DNA from: Siphonodentalium dalli
Lineage: Eukaryota > Mollusca > Scaphopoda > Gadilida > Siphonodentaliidae
DNA: 64,000 nucleotides
Assembly: GCA_032622095.1 (NCBI GenBank)
Contig: CP136064.1
Coordinates: forward strand, 142,245,954 to 142,309,953
Reading direction: 5' to 3'
The position numbers and the translations under genes were made by a program. This document shows, in pieces, positions 10,822 to 23,829 of the stretch; within the stretch, counting starts at the first letter, position 1; each line of letters begins with the position of its first letter. The notes under the pieces are model-generated. The model saw nothing but the letters and a program-made list of their open reading frames with translations. It was not told the DNA's origin and did not search any database.

Positions 10822-12251
10822 GCATACCTCACTACCCTCGATGTCCGCTCTATGTATACCAATATAGGCATCACAGAGGGCTTGAAATCTATTAGAAGGG
10901 CATTCGAATTCTACTCAGATCCCGATAGGCCCAGCGAGGAAATATTTCAATTATTGGAACTTTCTCTCAGGGGAAATGATTTCGAATTTAACGGCCAATA
11001 CTTCCTTCAAATCTCGGGGTGTAGCATGGGCAAGAAATTCAGTCATAACTTTGCTTCAATTTTCATGGCGGATTGGGAGAAAGGGGCTCTAGAAAATTGT
11101 GAGAAAAAACCATAGGTTCTTGGATGACATTTTCATTATTTGGACACACAGTCGGGATGATTTTAATGTTTTCTTAGATGTATTGAATTCTCATGATGAA
11201 ACCATTAAACTAGATGAAACAATTTCGGAAACCAGTATTGATTTCCTTGATTTAACTGTTTTCAAAGGGCCACAATTCCATTCCACTAATGTACTAGATA
11301 CCAAGTTGTATACCAAAACCAACAGATTCTCATCAGCTTCTACATCGTAAATCATTTCACCCACCAAAAGTTTTCAAAGGGCTAATCAAATCACAAATCA
11401 TTCGATATCACAGAATCTGCACGAACAGAAGCGACCTAAATTCAGCTTGTTCGACATTATTCCAGGCTTTGCAACCGCGCGGGTACTCCAAGCGATTACT
11501 CCGCCAAGTAAAGTCCGAAACCATAAAAGAAATAGAATCATTGAGCCAGGACCCGGTGCCAACCGAGCCGAGTAGAATTCGGCATAATCGGCTGACGCTG
11601 GGCGATGGAACAGTTTCATTCGGCAACAAGGAAAAATGTTACATAAACAGAATGAAATATATGACTCTCGGTGGCGTTTTCACAAGCGAACAAACCCGCA
11701 TATCTTATCAAATGAGAGGACAATTTGATTGTGATACAGAGAATGTTATTTACCTGATCACCTGCAAAAAATGTCGTTTACAATATGTGGGTCAGACACA
11801 AAACGCACTTCGCTCACGAATGACCAACCATCTCTCAGATATTCGATTAGATAATGATTTTAGTGTTGCAAACCATTTTAATTTACCTGATCATGATGTA
11901 AGATTCCATTTCAGCTTTCAGCCAATCGAACAAACACCAATTCTAACCGAGGAGAATGAAACCAAATCGAAGCGCTTGGAACGCGAAAATCATTGGATGG
12001 GCGTTCTCAAAACATATCATCCTTTTGGAATGAATCAAGACTACATTGGGACTCGTCAGAAACACATGTGCTTCCCGCTATTGTTCAATCGCAGAAATGT
12101 TGAAATCGCAAGCATTTACAAACGAAATTTCACAGAATTAAACTCTCAATTACCTGAAATTCTCGACAAACGAGTGATTATAGCTTATAGAAAGAATCCG
12201 AGTTTACGCGACATGCTTGTTAGATCAAAATTGCGTCATGTTCAAACATAA
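10822..12251 (+). pseudogene. Penelope-like element: RT plus GIY-YIG endonuclease
   Basis: 5'-truncated Penelope-like retroelement. RT motif A is seen from 10828 (LTTLDVRSMYTNI, aspartate kept), then EGLKSIRRAF, NDFEFNGQYF and SGCSMG. The frame shifts in the A run near 11103-11109 and resumes with RT motif C, FLDDIFIIW, and SIDFLDLTVFKG. A second shift near 11322 moves to frame 3 (DSHQLLHRKSFHPP), which stays open to the stop at 12249-12251. The C-terminal part carries VIYLITCKKC and YVGQTQNALRSRM, the GIY-YIG type endonuclease of these elements, with a CxxC pair between the two half-motifs. Both RT aspartate boxes survive but two frameshifts break the protein. N-terminal part absent; copy is abutted by the 122-bp-unit repeat. 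Confidence 0.9.
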
Positions 12252-12523
12252 TCAGCAGTACCTCTCATAATCCTTCATGTCTCAATGACAAACCTTAAAC
12301 TCATTAGCGAGTTCCAAAGATTCATTTACGTAAGAAATCGCGCCCGCGACCTGAGCCCGTGCATACTTAATTTTTTCACAAAAACACACACAGAGAGGAA
12401 TTGACCTTTCAAGTGAAAGCTCAATCGACTTACATTGTCGTTCACACTGCTTCCAGATGCAATGACAACTGTTGGGCAAAGTGAAATCAAAACGTGTGTT
12501 TTGGAAATTAGTTTATTAAAAAA

Positions 12524-12555
<32 letters not shown>
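12252..12555 (+). other. Penelope-like element 3' tail with (TA)n
   Basis: Non-coding. Ends with AAAACGTGTGTTTTGGAAATTAGTTTATT and an A-rich plus TA microsatellite at 12521-12550, resembling the 3' ends of such elements. Confidence 0.5.
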
Positions 12556-12560
12556 GGGAT

Positions 12561-12600
12561 CCCCGGTGGCTCAGACAGCAAGGACCATGGTGCAATATAG
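12561..12600 (+). repeat. SINE-like head fragment
   Basis: CCCCGGTGGCTCAG at 12561-12574 is identical to the minus-strand head of the SINE-like repeat at 52.5 kb and resembles a tRNA A box. No B box follows within the expected distance. Confidence 0.3.
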
Positions 12601-14340
12601 ACTACCATAAGCTGTCGAGAAGGGTGTTTCCAAGTAAAGAGAGAATACACTTTTAAATCGGACCAGGTCAGGTCAGGTCAAACAATCGGTGTGGTATTGT
12701 GGCCCACAAGACACCATAAACACATACCTGACACATCCCACCCAATCCACAATGGCCACCGTCCAGATGTGTCCTAATCGGTCACGGGGTTCAAGAGGTT
12801 CAAGATTAGTGTTTGGGCTTAGGGGATTTAGGGTTACCTGTTGACATAATTTCAGTGCCCGATATACAGTAATGGCTACTACATTCAAATAACATGTTGA
12901 ATACGGGGGTATACCTCAGTCCCATCTGGGACAGGCCCATCTCCAGTTAGGTATAACTCACCGAAATTGCTGGTAATTGGTGCAAATATCAACTTAATGC
13001 ATATGTCTTTGACTACACTTAGTTATTTTGACGCCGTGGTCAGTTTGAACAAAGTATCCTTCAAAATATTAGTCATAGTATTTCCCGTATAGATTCGATT
13101 ACATTGGGAGAGAATCGATTCGGTCGAGAGAGAACAGATCGAGATAAAAAAAAATCGCGTTTTTTCGTCGTTATTACGACCTGCACAATGGAATTGTCGT
13201 TAATATCACACTCTTTTGTGACCCCAGATTGTGAGGGCTAGAACAAATAATCGAAATGTCACCTATATGGCTCGAAAATTGAGTTTTACCTGTCAAAAAC
13301 TATCGAAAAGTTTTATTTTTAATCACAAGGAACCGTAAACAATCATTCCTGCACCATCACAAACCGGCAATAAAATTAGTGACTTCCAATGTAACACAGT
13401 GTTAATTTCATTGAAATTTAAAGGGTGTATATGATGATAACTATTTATCTTACGTTCACTTTAAATAATTTATTCTCAAACCAAATATATATGGTAATAG
13501 AGACACAATATATCAACATCCCCCCCCCCAATTTTATTTTCATATAAAATATTCATGTATAATTATGCATTTTCATTAAACCGAAGTAACTATATTCATA
13601 TGGGGTGGGCGATGCCGATAGCTATTAGTTCGCATGCGCCGGCATACATATAATACGTGTATTTCATATAGACGTGAGTGTTCGGAGTAATTTCCATTAA
13701 TAGTTCAAAATTATATCAATGTAGCTAGATAGTGTCGTTCTAGTGTGACCAAACTGTATGAATATACATCAACACACATTTAAATGTATAATGATTGTGT
13801 TAGTTCTTGAAACAACTCACTTATATCTGCCATTAACATAGAGAGGACCCCTCCTCCGGACACCATCCCATCAATAATCCAATATATTCATTTGACCCAG
13901 TTCGCAGTCGGTGGGAGAGATGTTCTCAGTGCACGTGCTAAGCGTTCAAAAAAAAAAATGGCAACACCGATGGACGCATCTTTATATAAACAGTTCAGAT
14001 CTCTTTAGGTCAGGGTCGCGAAGTTCGTGTGTTTTCGTTGTCTACATGAATTGTTGCCTTTCATCCATTAACCTTCTTAGTGCATGGATATATTAGCACC
14101 CTGGCACTGTCTTGACGACTGAGAACAACCTCCCAGCATAACAGTACATAATAAGACTGGTGAGTATGACTTGTTATATACTGTATAGTCGACAACTATT
14201 GAAACATATATGAATACAGTCACGAACAAAACATGTATAACAAAAATAAAATATGAATAGATCGGGCGACCCCAATGTTGCCACGGACTATTGTTCTATC
14301 AGTATATGATTATACGACTTGTTTATTTCATGTTGAAAGT
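12601..14340. other. No gene seen
   Basis: AT-rich. Contains GGTCA/GGTCAG direct repeats at 12664-12680, a C10 run at 13520-13529 and a trace of dispersed family D at 13315-13400. Confidence 0.4.
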
Positions 14341-14344
14341 TATA

Positions 14345-14646
14345 AATAATTGTTTTCTAAGAATCTTGCATTAGGCACTGAAAATACAGGAAATAAGTTT
14401 GCACAAGTTTCGTAAACTTTTGGCCTATTGTTATTCATCAAATTGATTCATTTTCACCATTGTCGGTCTAGTATAGTAATATGATGCGATAGATTTGCGT
14501 CTCTGCGACTCGAATTGATCGCACATAAGCAACACGTGTAGCTCATCACCAATTTCGCCGGAGTAACAAAAGCGACACGATGAAGGGGTTTCATCAGCCC
14601 AATTTCCCGTCTCATCTCAATTGGTAATCTGTGGTTTCTCATTCTG
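14345..14646 (-). pseudogene. Type B LINE ORF2, extreme C-terminus
   Basis: Read on the minus strand from 14645: RMRNHRLPIEM, then a shift to NWADETPSSCRFCYSG, EIGDELHVLLMC, DQFESQRRKSIASYYYTRPT. This is the conserved C-terminal CxxC...H...C knuckle plus YYYTRP block of a LINE lineage distinct from type A. A further frameshift near 14420 leads to LRNLCKLISCIFSA, the usual last helix. Only about 300 bp survive. At least two frameshifts, no RT domain. Confidence 0.8.
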
Positions 14647-16125
14647 AATTTGAGAAGTATATGTGCTTCTTGACTGCTTCGTTGGGCCCTGCATTGACAG
14701 GCGTTTTGGGAATAGTTTGTTCATCGAAAACGATCCTGGAACGGATGGGTGCACACAGTTCACTCGATCTGTCCACTGGAAGATTTTGAACAACTTTGTC
14801 TATACTTCTGGGTTGAAACGTAATTGGTGTATTTTAGAGTTCTAAAACATTATATGATTGGGAATAAACAGAAGCGATCTCACCCATGCTGCTGAATTCA
14901 GGCGTTGGCGCCATGTTGGGTTCCTTTGCGGGAGGAGGTGTGAGTTCTTTGCTTGCCCTTCCTCTTTGTAATATCTGCTACACCTTCCATTTTGGCGAAA
15001 TGATTGAAAAACACACACACAAATGTTCCTTTTATTGTATATTTGAAGTTTGGTCCTGGTATTTAACGATAGATAAAAGGATTCAGACGGATTCTATAAT
15101 AGATATAAAATTTTCGCAGAGCGTCGAGATGTTTCGACCAGCTGCTACCGACGCATGCGAAGAAAGACCAGGGTCAACGCAAAGTCCCGTATACATACCT
15201 TACTCCAATTAAATTGCCACGACCACGGTCGTTCATACCACCCATGCATCACAATTGACTTAATTGGGGTTATCATTGAGTAAGTGCATAAATTGTGTTT
15301 ATGTGCGTATCTATATATACAGCATAATCTGAGTCTGGCCTAGTCAAATACGTACCATAATACACATTGGTTCGGCCTAATGGCACAAAAAGTATTGACT
15401 GAGTGTTAAGAACGAGTAGGTCCTGATTCGAACGTTCATCATAATTAAGTGTTGAACATGACACCGGCGCCAGGAATCGAAGGGCGTATGTTCGTACATC
15501 GTAATCACTAACAATCCCAAAAATCGATCAAATCTGTCTGCACAACTCATTTTTTACCATATAATACCGAGTCGCGTCGTTCTCTGATTAATTGTAACGG
15601 GCTCTCGCGGGCACCCCGTTGAGCGCCTTTATGACTCCGCCAGCTTCATAATCGTTCCAATCGCTGGACCTCCACCTCACACAAAAGAACATCGGCTAAA
15701 TGAAATTTATACCAATTGCTCCGACAATTGAATTGCATTAACAATCTGCCGAAGGTTTACCATGTGAGAGATATCGCACTTTGAACCGAATAGACGATTA
15801 TGACGAATCGCGAAATCATGAACTATCTATAGCTGTTAACGTTTTGCATCTCTCAATCGCCCGGTGCGACTTCGGTGTGAAGTTGAGGGTGCCGATGAAA
15901 TATGCGATCCATTAATGCACAAGTAAACATTATTATGGTGCTGCAGAAAATAATATAGGTGAGATGAGACGTGTGTCCCGAACACAGTATGTAACTTAAA
16001 TCATAATTGCATGGACATGTACGGTGTGTCAATGAGCTTACCATGGGTCCAAGAAGCTAGACGTATATATAATGGCTGCCGTAAGAGAATCCCCTTCCGG
16101 AATAGTATATGCACTGTTGGAAAAA
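14647..16125. other. No gene recognised
   Basis: An open frame of 108 codons at 14886-15212 (+) has no recognisable motif. On the minus strand CCAACATGGCG at about 14910-14920 has an initiation-like context and is followed by a GGTGAG donor-like site near 14888, too little to call an exon. Confidence 0.35.
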
Positions 16126-16345
16126 ATCCCGTCGCTTTAACGGTCTGAGACCGCGCAACATCGCTGCCAACACTTGACCGTTAAACATATGGTCAGACCG
16201 TAGCATGTTCGACGGTATAACACCGTTTAAGTAACTGGCAGACTGTAACCAGTAACTGTCAGACCGTTGTATTTTTTACTGTTCAACACTGTTTAATTAA
16301 TATCAAGACCGTAACTAATAAAGGTCAGACCAATGGTATTTTTCA
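16126..16345. repeat. 66-bp tandem repeat, about three diverged units
   Basis: GTCAGACCG at 16192, GTCAGACCG at 16258 and GTCAGACCA at 16324 are spaced exactly 66 bp. Between them CCGTTTAA or CTGTTTAA and AACTG motifs recur. A weaker unit may precede at 16126. Confidence 0.7.
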
Positions 16346-19300
16346 TGGTTTTTTTTGCTCTTAATTTGCTAATTTACCGTAGAAATAACCAGGTTCCCAT
16401 GGTGGCAATATGATTTCCCGGTTCATATGTTTTTGAATGGTCGAAACTAGTATTATTCGTAACTGAAAAATACATTTTAGTTCTTCTATTACGATCATAG
16501 TTTTGATGAAATGTAAATTCTCAATGCATAAAGTGATAGACAATACTTATGAAACTTTGCAGTTTGCAGAGGATCAAACTTGTTATCTGCCTCGTAGAAT
16601 TTAATCCGGAAAAAGGCTGCACACGCATAATGTGTTCGCCTTTCACTAACTACTGTATAAATATGGCTGTAAATAAAAATCGATACTAGTAATAACTGAT
16701 AAGCCAACCCATCACTATTCAGTTACGAGTAATACTAATTTCGACCATTCTAAAACATGAATCGGTATGCCCTTTTAAGATATAACAAGAACAAAGCTAC
16801 ATGTTTCACAGTTAAAACTCAAATTTATGTACATGTAAAAGTAAAACATCTTAATGGCATACATTTTGGTAACATGTAATGCGTGAAATTGTCCAGTCAC
16901 TTGTAAACATAGTTTTTTGTTTTAACTGGTGAACCCGTACATCATAGAGTACCAGTCATAAGAAGTGGTATTTTAGGTGCACCTTTATTGCGATATTGAG
17001 CGCGCTAAATTTCGAAAAAGGCGTGGTTATAGCACAATACCACAAATTTGTCGCGCTTATTATTGCGAATCTAAAACATTGTCTCTATTTATACAATAAA
17101 CAATATAGAAGAAGCAATAATTTGATTTAAATGTCACAATTTTTAGATATTAAGTGCAAAATATTGCAATAATATCACAGGCGACACTCTTATAAGCATT
17201 TCCACTTGCAATATTTTTGCGATATTTCTTTTGACTGGTACTGTATACCAATAACAGCTAGTTGGGATTAAAATCTTTAAGACAACAGCAGATCCCATAA
17301 TAACTGTGGGCGATGACTTGGCGACAATGTCCTCCTGCAGTCGCACATTTTTCGATGAAATTTTAAAGCATGATGCATCAAACTGTATACTGGTATCACG
17401 ACAGTATCAATAATAGTGAGTCAGCGAAAGATAGTTTGATAAGAACATCCAAACATTGAATAGTGCACTCTCGGTAAATTGTCGTAATAACTTGACGATA
17501 ACATGGCGAATGATGACAATGTCCCATATCCACACATTTCAATGAAAATTTATGAACACCGGATGAATTGGTCCATGTAATTGTAAAGTTGTACTTGTAA
17601 GTTGGAATTGTAGATATGTGGTCATCCGTCACTGCGCGGCATCAGTTCATTGTTTACGGTGTTGTTGTTGACATTGAAGCTCTTGTGAATTACACTAGTG
17701 CGTACAGTAAATGTAAATGTATATCATCTCTTGTAAATCAATATGCATGTGCTTTGGAACAACCGGAAGACTGTCAACTGGATTGAATAACAGGTCATTG
17801 TCAACATTCTAATAGTAAAAGCTGCTCGTTGTTATTATTATTGTCACTATTGGTTGACATCGAAGCTCGTGTTAATTGTACCTGTATCCTCTCGAGTCAG
17901 TAAATGTGTCAGTGTTTTGATAGTCACAGAACTGTCAATTTCAACATCAGCAATGAGTCGAATGAAGTCAGGTTACAGCCGACCTGAGATCATGCCATGA
18001 TTAATTGGCATTAATCTCTACTCTCGAATTTAGTGGAAATTGTCAATGATTAAGCCGGTTTTCGCAGAATTGATACTTGTCCGGTTATCAAAGGAACCGA
18101 AATCAGACCGTCTTAAAAACTGTCCACAATTGAAAAGGTAAAATTTTCCCAAGAAACAATAGTTTGTAATTTTCCTGCGATAAAAAATCAAAATAGCGAA
18201 TAAAATAGGTGAGTGCTAAAGCGGGAACTTAAACCCGGATTTGAGAATAACGTACTCAAGATAATACGATCCGCATAACACAGAATGAATGCCGGATTAA
18301 TAATACATATTAAATATCAGCAGTCAGATTCAGTCATACTGTATGGAGTCATTGCCGTATATAATATTATCGCCGATAAATATACTATTGAATTTTGACG
18401 GCATGACTTTGAATCACGAAAATATTTAACTTAGACAATTTTCATGGGCACATAATATAACGGTAAAAAATCGTAAAACTGATGAAACGGCATGGGACCG
18501 TCGGTTATGACGGTCCAAACTATCAAACCGACAGTATTTTCTAACATTGTGTAGTTCAATGAGGTTGGACAGAAACACACACACGTGTTATAATCAAGGC
18601 TGCATTTTGAAAATAAAGCAAACAAATTATACGGACATTGTATCATTTGTCAGTTTTACAAGTACGCAATGTCAACTACATATATATAGACACAACCGGC
18701 ACGGGATATAAATAGTGTGGAGCCCTTGTTGACACCTCTTTGCAAACCGAAAGACAAAATGCAGAAGATACCGAAATCACATGCGCACCATGTTTATGCA
18801 CCTGCGGGGTCAGCGTGTACCAATGTTCGTTGTGATACCTTTTGACGTGGAGATGCATGATGGAGGGTTATGTCCGAATGCACCCACAAAAATATATATC
18901 CAACTGTAACTGGTGTATCCGCGTCTAGTGTGGTACCGGTCGGACCTCGCCTGGTCGGTACTTAACAATTTCCATTCCCAGCGGGTTTTGGTCCAAATTT
19001 TAAATGTCCTCACGTTAATTTTCTACTCAACAAGGGATTTTCGCAGCCGCATCGGTGTGACTGTATCGGTTACTGACAGCAGGTGAGTGTGTACAGATAT
19101 GATTGGCCTCACGCGGTAGCGTTACACTGGTCCTGATCGACATTACAGATACTCGGAGTGTGTACGTCACTCAAGAGGTTGTCGGAATATACCAATCTGA
19201 ACTCGGGTCAGCTGGGTCAACGCAGATAACGTAGATAGTCCGTAATCCACAACACTTACATTGCGACAGATCCCTCCACCAACTCCGTTGTTACTTTTGC

Positions 19301-19950
19301 CAATATGCTGGACAAACGAAACATACGGACAGAATCTTCGATATAGGGAAGCAGACAATCTCCATTACGTATGGGCCACACGATATACACTATACATAGT
19401 CGCCCCTGCTATCTATCGAGATACGTGACATGGTTGTAACGGATTAGCGCGCCCGAGGCTGATATCTAATGCGGCATGATGGCGAAAAAAGGAAAAAGGA
19501 GAAGATGTAGCTGGCTGGCCGATTTACGGATTAGCACGAGTAGATTTCGACAAAAGATGATCATTGGAAGCTAATGAGGCATGCTGACGAGAAGGGACGA
19601 CCTGTAGACGAATTAGAAGATGGAGTTCGGTTGACCGCGTCAGGAACGCCCCATTCGATCATCCAAGAAAAATGGTCGAGGCACGCCACGTCGGGAAGAA
19701 GTATAAAGTAACCATGATTTTCATAACCAAAATCAGTATACTCTGAGACACTCCTACCCTACTCCTACTCCTGACGCAGATATACCAAGAAGAAATCAAA
19801 CTAGCAGCAAGATGGCCGGAAATATGAGGTAAGCAAAAAAGCTTGCATTTCCGAACAACGCATCGCTGACTCAACCCATGAAAGCACAAGAGATCCCATA
19901 TTCACGCAGACGACAGGAAGTCGCCCTTAACATAAGAAGACACGAGAAGA
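16346..19950. other. No gene recognised
   Basis: About 3.6 kb of AT-rich DNA without coding or repeat signal I can name. Short frames of 60-78 codons look random. 18490-18545 contains GACCGT/ACGGTC inverted motifs reminiscent of the 66-bp repeat. Confidence 0.4.
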
Positions 19951-19956
19951 CCCCGA

Positions 19957-20590
19957 ATCATTTTAATGTCTGAACGTTATATGTCCCCCGTCTTGGCACT
20001 TACTTCACATTCTGCCATTCAAAATTCGAAACTCGGCTGTTTTACAAAATTCTATCGATCTGTAACCAAATTTGTTAGTTTTCTTGTCTTGCGTTTTATG
20101 TTTAGTTGGCTGTATACAAATATTATCGGAATCTTCAGTTTATATAATCCATAAGCCGTGATAAGGTGTGCAGTTCGAGAATTTAAAAAGCAGAAAAGTA
20201 TTATGTTTTCACTAAGTGACTTCACATCTACTACTGATCTATAAATATCATTAAATCATGAATTTGAGCTGTATTTAGAGCCCTCGGGCGGAATGTAGAC
20301 GTTACCAAATACTAGAGGTGATATTCGCCCAATTCACCCGAAACCACCCAATATATTCACATTTTGAAGTTAATTGTTCGACAAAAAAAATCAAAAAGAT
20401 TTTTATCACAAGTACACACAGGCCTCCAGAACAATGGAGTGTTACTTCCTCTCTGTATTGATGGATCAAAGTTTTAAAGCCTGTAATTTCAATAATATCT
20501 ATACTATCAGTTTTGGTCTCCTGTAAACAAATAATATCGAAATTGCCTTCAAAATTTAGAAAATCTGGTTCATCTATTTTACTCATAAAC
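19957..20590 (-). pseudogene. Type B LINE ORF2, APE-type endonuclease domain
   Basis: Read on the minus strand from 20586: an N-terminal block with FDIICLQETKTD (the glutamate-bearing endonuclease motif), then HCSGGLCVLV, GNVYIPPEGSKYS, NSRTAHLI in place of the usual GDFNSRTG, NKFGYRSIEFCKTAE and RILNGRM. This is the apurinic/apyrimidinic-like endonuclease at the start of LINE ORF2. In-frame stops (near 20230) and frameshifts (near 20300, 20110) inactivate it. The DF of GDFN is lost. It is followed by no RT, so the copy is internally deleted or broken off. Confidence 0.8.
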
Positions 20591-20599
20591 CGGGATACA

Positions 20600-21138
20600 A
20601 TTTTTCAGCTCTGAGTCATGCTTCTTGACCCCACCCCTTCATCTTGGCGGCTGGGTGGTATTTTCGGAGTGGGTAACTGGTTATCCACGGACGCCGTAGC
20701 AGATGCAACATCCTCTGCTTTACCGGACGGACGTATCCCAGTTTGCCAAAGAAATGAAAATAGTGATAAATAAAACTGAGGGGGGAGCCAGGAAAAAATT
20801 TGCATACACAACGCTGAATTTTTTTTTGCAGCACTTTGGACCCCCACCCCCCTCTTTGTGCAAAACAAATATTTTTTTCCAGTCATGGTTTTGGGACCCC
20901 CCCTTTTCAGTCACATTTGAATGAAATTTATCAAGCTGGAGCGCCATTATAGGCAAAAATATCAGGGTGTAGAATGTCCAGTGAAGGTGGCTGATGTTGA
21001 GAAACAGAGAATGGTTAAATTAGAACATATATAATAATTATATATAATAATTAAATTGAACATATATAATAATTATCAGTCATTTGTAATCTGACCATTC
21101 TGTTTTTTCAAGCATCATCCAACTTTGGTGTACTTTCG
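20600..21138. other. No gene seen
   Basis: Short T, C and G runs at 20780-20910; a TATAATAATTA duplication at 21028-21078. Confidence 0.4.
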
Positions 21139-21597
21139 CCACCAGTTAAACTCAAATACTAATAAATTATAACTATGAGCACAAGCAATACACTCATGAG
21201 ATTAAAAACATTTATCATGAAAAACTCAACACAACCAGCTGACACAACCAGTGAAACAACTTTAAAAAAAACTTTAAAAAAATATTTTATCTAATTATTT
21301 ATTCCAGACTTTGCACTGGACTTTGTGTAATGTGCATTTATCCATGAAATGCACTGGTGTTAACTTTATATTTTTTTTAAAGTTGCTAGTTAAAGTGAAG
21401 TTGTAAACACACAACACACCGGAAAATTATATGCTGCCCAGGTTGAGATGGGGTTTTCTAGATAAATGTTTTAAATCTCATATGAGTGTATTGCTTGTGA
21501 TGAGAGTTCAGCTCTTTTTGTTATGCAGTATTTCATAAAGTTTATGTCCTATATATTTCCATTGGAAGTTTTTCCTTATGAGTGTTTTGACTGGTGG
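21139..21597. repeat. Foldback repeat, interrupted arms
   Basis: Outer pair CCACCAGTTAAACTC (21139) with GAGTGTTTTGACTGGTGG ending at 21597. Inner pair ACAAGCAATACACTCATGAG (about 21181) with CTCATATGAGTGTATTGCTTGT (ending about 21500), then AAAACATTTATC with GATAAATGTTTT. A non-autonomous foldback element is the simplest reading. Confidence 0.65.
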
Positions 21598-22751
21598 TAT
21601 TAATATAGTTTCATATGAACGATCCACTCCGATCTTATTGGATTTAATGGAGTCAGTTGTAGCAGTGACTTTCTATGCAAAATGTATCAGATATATTTAT
21701 TTTCATTTTATCATCGATGTCGTTCAACTGACATTTCTAAATTGAATTTTGAAAAATGTTGAAGCTGATTGAAGAATTATTTAAGTTAATTTAAACTCAG
21801 GTGAAGTTTCAATTATCGTTGTGCAAATTGACTTACAAAATCTTTATCTAATCTGGATTAAGACATGAATGAGTTTAACAAGAAACTTTGGTTACATTTT
21901 CTGGTACAAAATTACCCAAGTATTTCAGACTAAACACTTATCAAACTGTTTCTTGCATGTTTTACAATATGCAGTGTACGTGGTTAGATGGATCATTTTA
22001 ATATTAACAATAGCTAAATGGTTGTAGAATAGCGCATATAAATAAATAATATCTCATTATTTCACAAGTGAAATTCACAAGTGAAAGACAGTCATGTTTT
22101 ACTAAGAAAACGCTATTGAGACTGATAGAGATCCATGTGAATGTATGTTCATTAATAATTGGGTATGTAACACTGTAGCACTTTTGTCTTTTATAGTATT
22201 AGTAACTTTGTGCCAGAAACATGTTTATAGATTAGAGAACAGGCATGTTCTACATTTATTTTACACATTATTTCAGTTTCATATCAGACTTGGAGAGTTG
22301 AATTTCAGTTTGATACCACAGATATTGGTTATGTGATATTTTATTTTACTTACTGAATTATATGTGGTTTATTATAGAGTTCATTATAATATATTTACAT
22401 ACCAAGTGGTTATCCAACCCAGGTGGGCCAGCGCAGTTAAAAATGTCACGAAGGTTTACTTAGTATTAGAAGGGACCAAATAATCAAAAAATCTGAGGCC
22501 AACCTGGCCACAGATAACTGTACAGAGTAGCTTGTGTGTACACTACAGGTGTTATTTAGATCATAACACATCAAAACAATCATTATATAGGCTAAACAGC
22601 TTGTAATTAGGTAAAAAAAGAGGGCAAAAGGAAAAAATTGCAAGCACCAGAAAACACCGGAAAAACGTGTTTTCAGGAGATGCGACCCCCCCCCCCCCCC
22701 CCACGCCCCCGGCCTTGTGTCGGATAATTTTTTGCACGACTCCCCCTTGAC
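21598..22751. other. No gene seen
   Basis: AT-rich. A C17 run lies at 22686-22702, just before the LINE fragment. Confidence 0.4.
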
Positions 22752-23015
22752 GTGACTGTGTGTTATATGGATTTGTTGAACGAAAAGCTGAAGTCGATAT
22801 ATTTGAATAGGGCAACTCGAAGAATGGGGACGAGAAATTTAAGGGGACAAAACATAACCAAATATTCAATACCATCTAGCCCTTGGTTCAACAAGGTCTG
22901 TATAAATTATAGACGAGATTATCGCAAGAACCGTCGGCACTATAAACATAATAGATCTGAATATAACAGACTTAAACTTATAAAAACACGAAATGAATAC
23001 GATAATGTACGATAA
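22752..23015 (+). pseudogene. Type B LINE ORF2, linker between endonuclease and RT
   Basis: The frame of 87 codons contains PWFNKVCINYRRDYRKNRR, YKHNRSEYNRLKLIKTRNEY. A PWFN..C tryptophan block followed by a basic, helical Y/R/K-rich stretch is characteristic of the segment joining endonuclease and RT in LINE ORF2. Stops at 23013-23015 with no RT after it. Opposite orientation to the endonuclease fragment at 20 kb, so a separate insertion or an inversion. Confidence 0.7.
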
Positions 23016-23026
23016 ATGATGATAAG

Positions 23027-23132
23027 CCCCCAGTTGACCGCACTCTAGACATATTGTTGCATCACTGAAGTACATGACCTACTTTATCTGCAGTACCCCC
23101 AGTTGACCGCAGTCTAGACATATTGTTGCGTC
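23027..23132. repeat. 69-bp spaced direct repeat
   Basis: CCCCCAGTTGACCGCACTCT at 23027 recurs with one change at 23096, both continuing through AGACATATTGTTGC (37 bp matched). Confidence 0.85.
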
Positions 23133-23829
23133 ATGGTCTATTTGTATACCGTTTGGGGCCCTAATTAGCATAATTTTAGGTCACTACCTATGGACGGTGT
23201 ATTATCTACATGTATATCACGTGATGACCTCGCTGAACGAAGGGTAGTTTGAATGTTAAAGAGACACTCGGTACTAATAAAGTGAATTTAAAGTGACACA
23301 CGGCACACACTGTGGATGAATGTTAAAGTGACACTCGCAGTGAAAACTTTGTCTTTCAAAAATAAAAACAAATAAAAAACTTCAAAACTTATACAATTTC
23401 AAAAATTTTGAAATTTAAAATTTTTCCAAAAATAAAAAAAAAGAGCAAATTTTCCAAAAACTTCAATATGTTTCCAAAATAAAAAACAAACCAAGAATAT
23501 AATAGTCTCGTATATGCACCATCTGAAAATCTTGACAATATCATAAAATTTTTCAACCCATCAAAATGCATAATATATAATGTTTTTCCGACACGTTTCA
23601 TTTCTAATTTTCGATGTTACATGTCCCGACACGACCCATAATTCGAGAGAATGCGGTGCGGTATTATAAACATGCTGCGTTCGTACCTCTATTTTTCTTT
23701 TAGAGTTATTGTTCTTAGGTAAAATTGGCACGCGCAGCCCCCTCCCCTTTTTCGGTGTTTTTTTTCTTCTTTCGTAAGGGGGATCATGCGTCGAAAAAAA
23801 AGATTATTTTTTAAAACTCTTTTCTCCTT
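23133..23829. other. No gene seen
   Basis: Contains AAAGTGACAC motifs near 23255-23340 and A/T-rich low-complexity DNA at 23355-23480. Confidence 0.4.
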
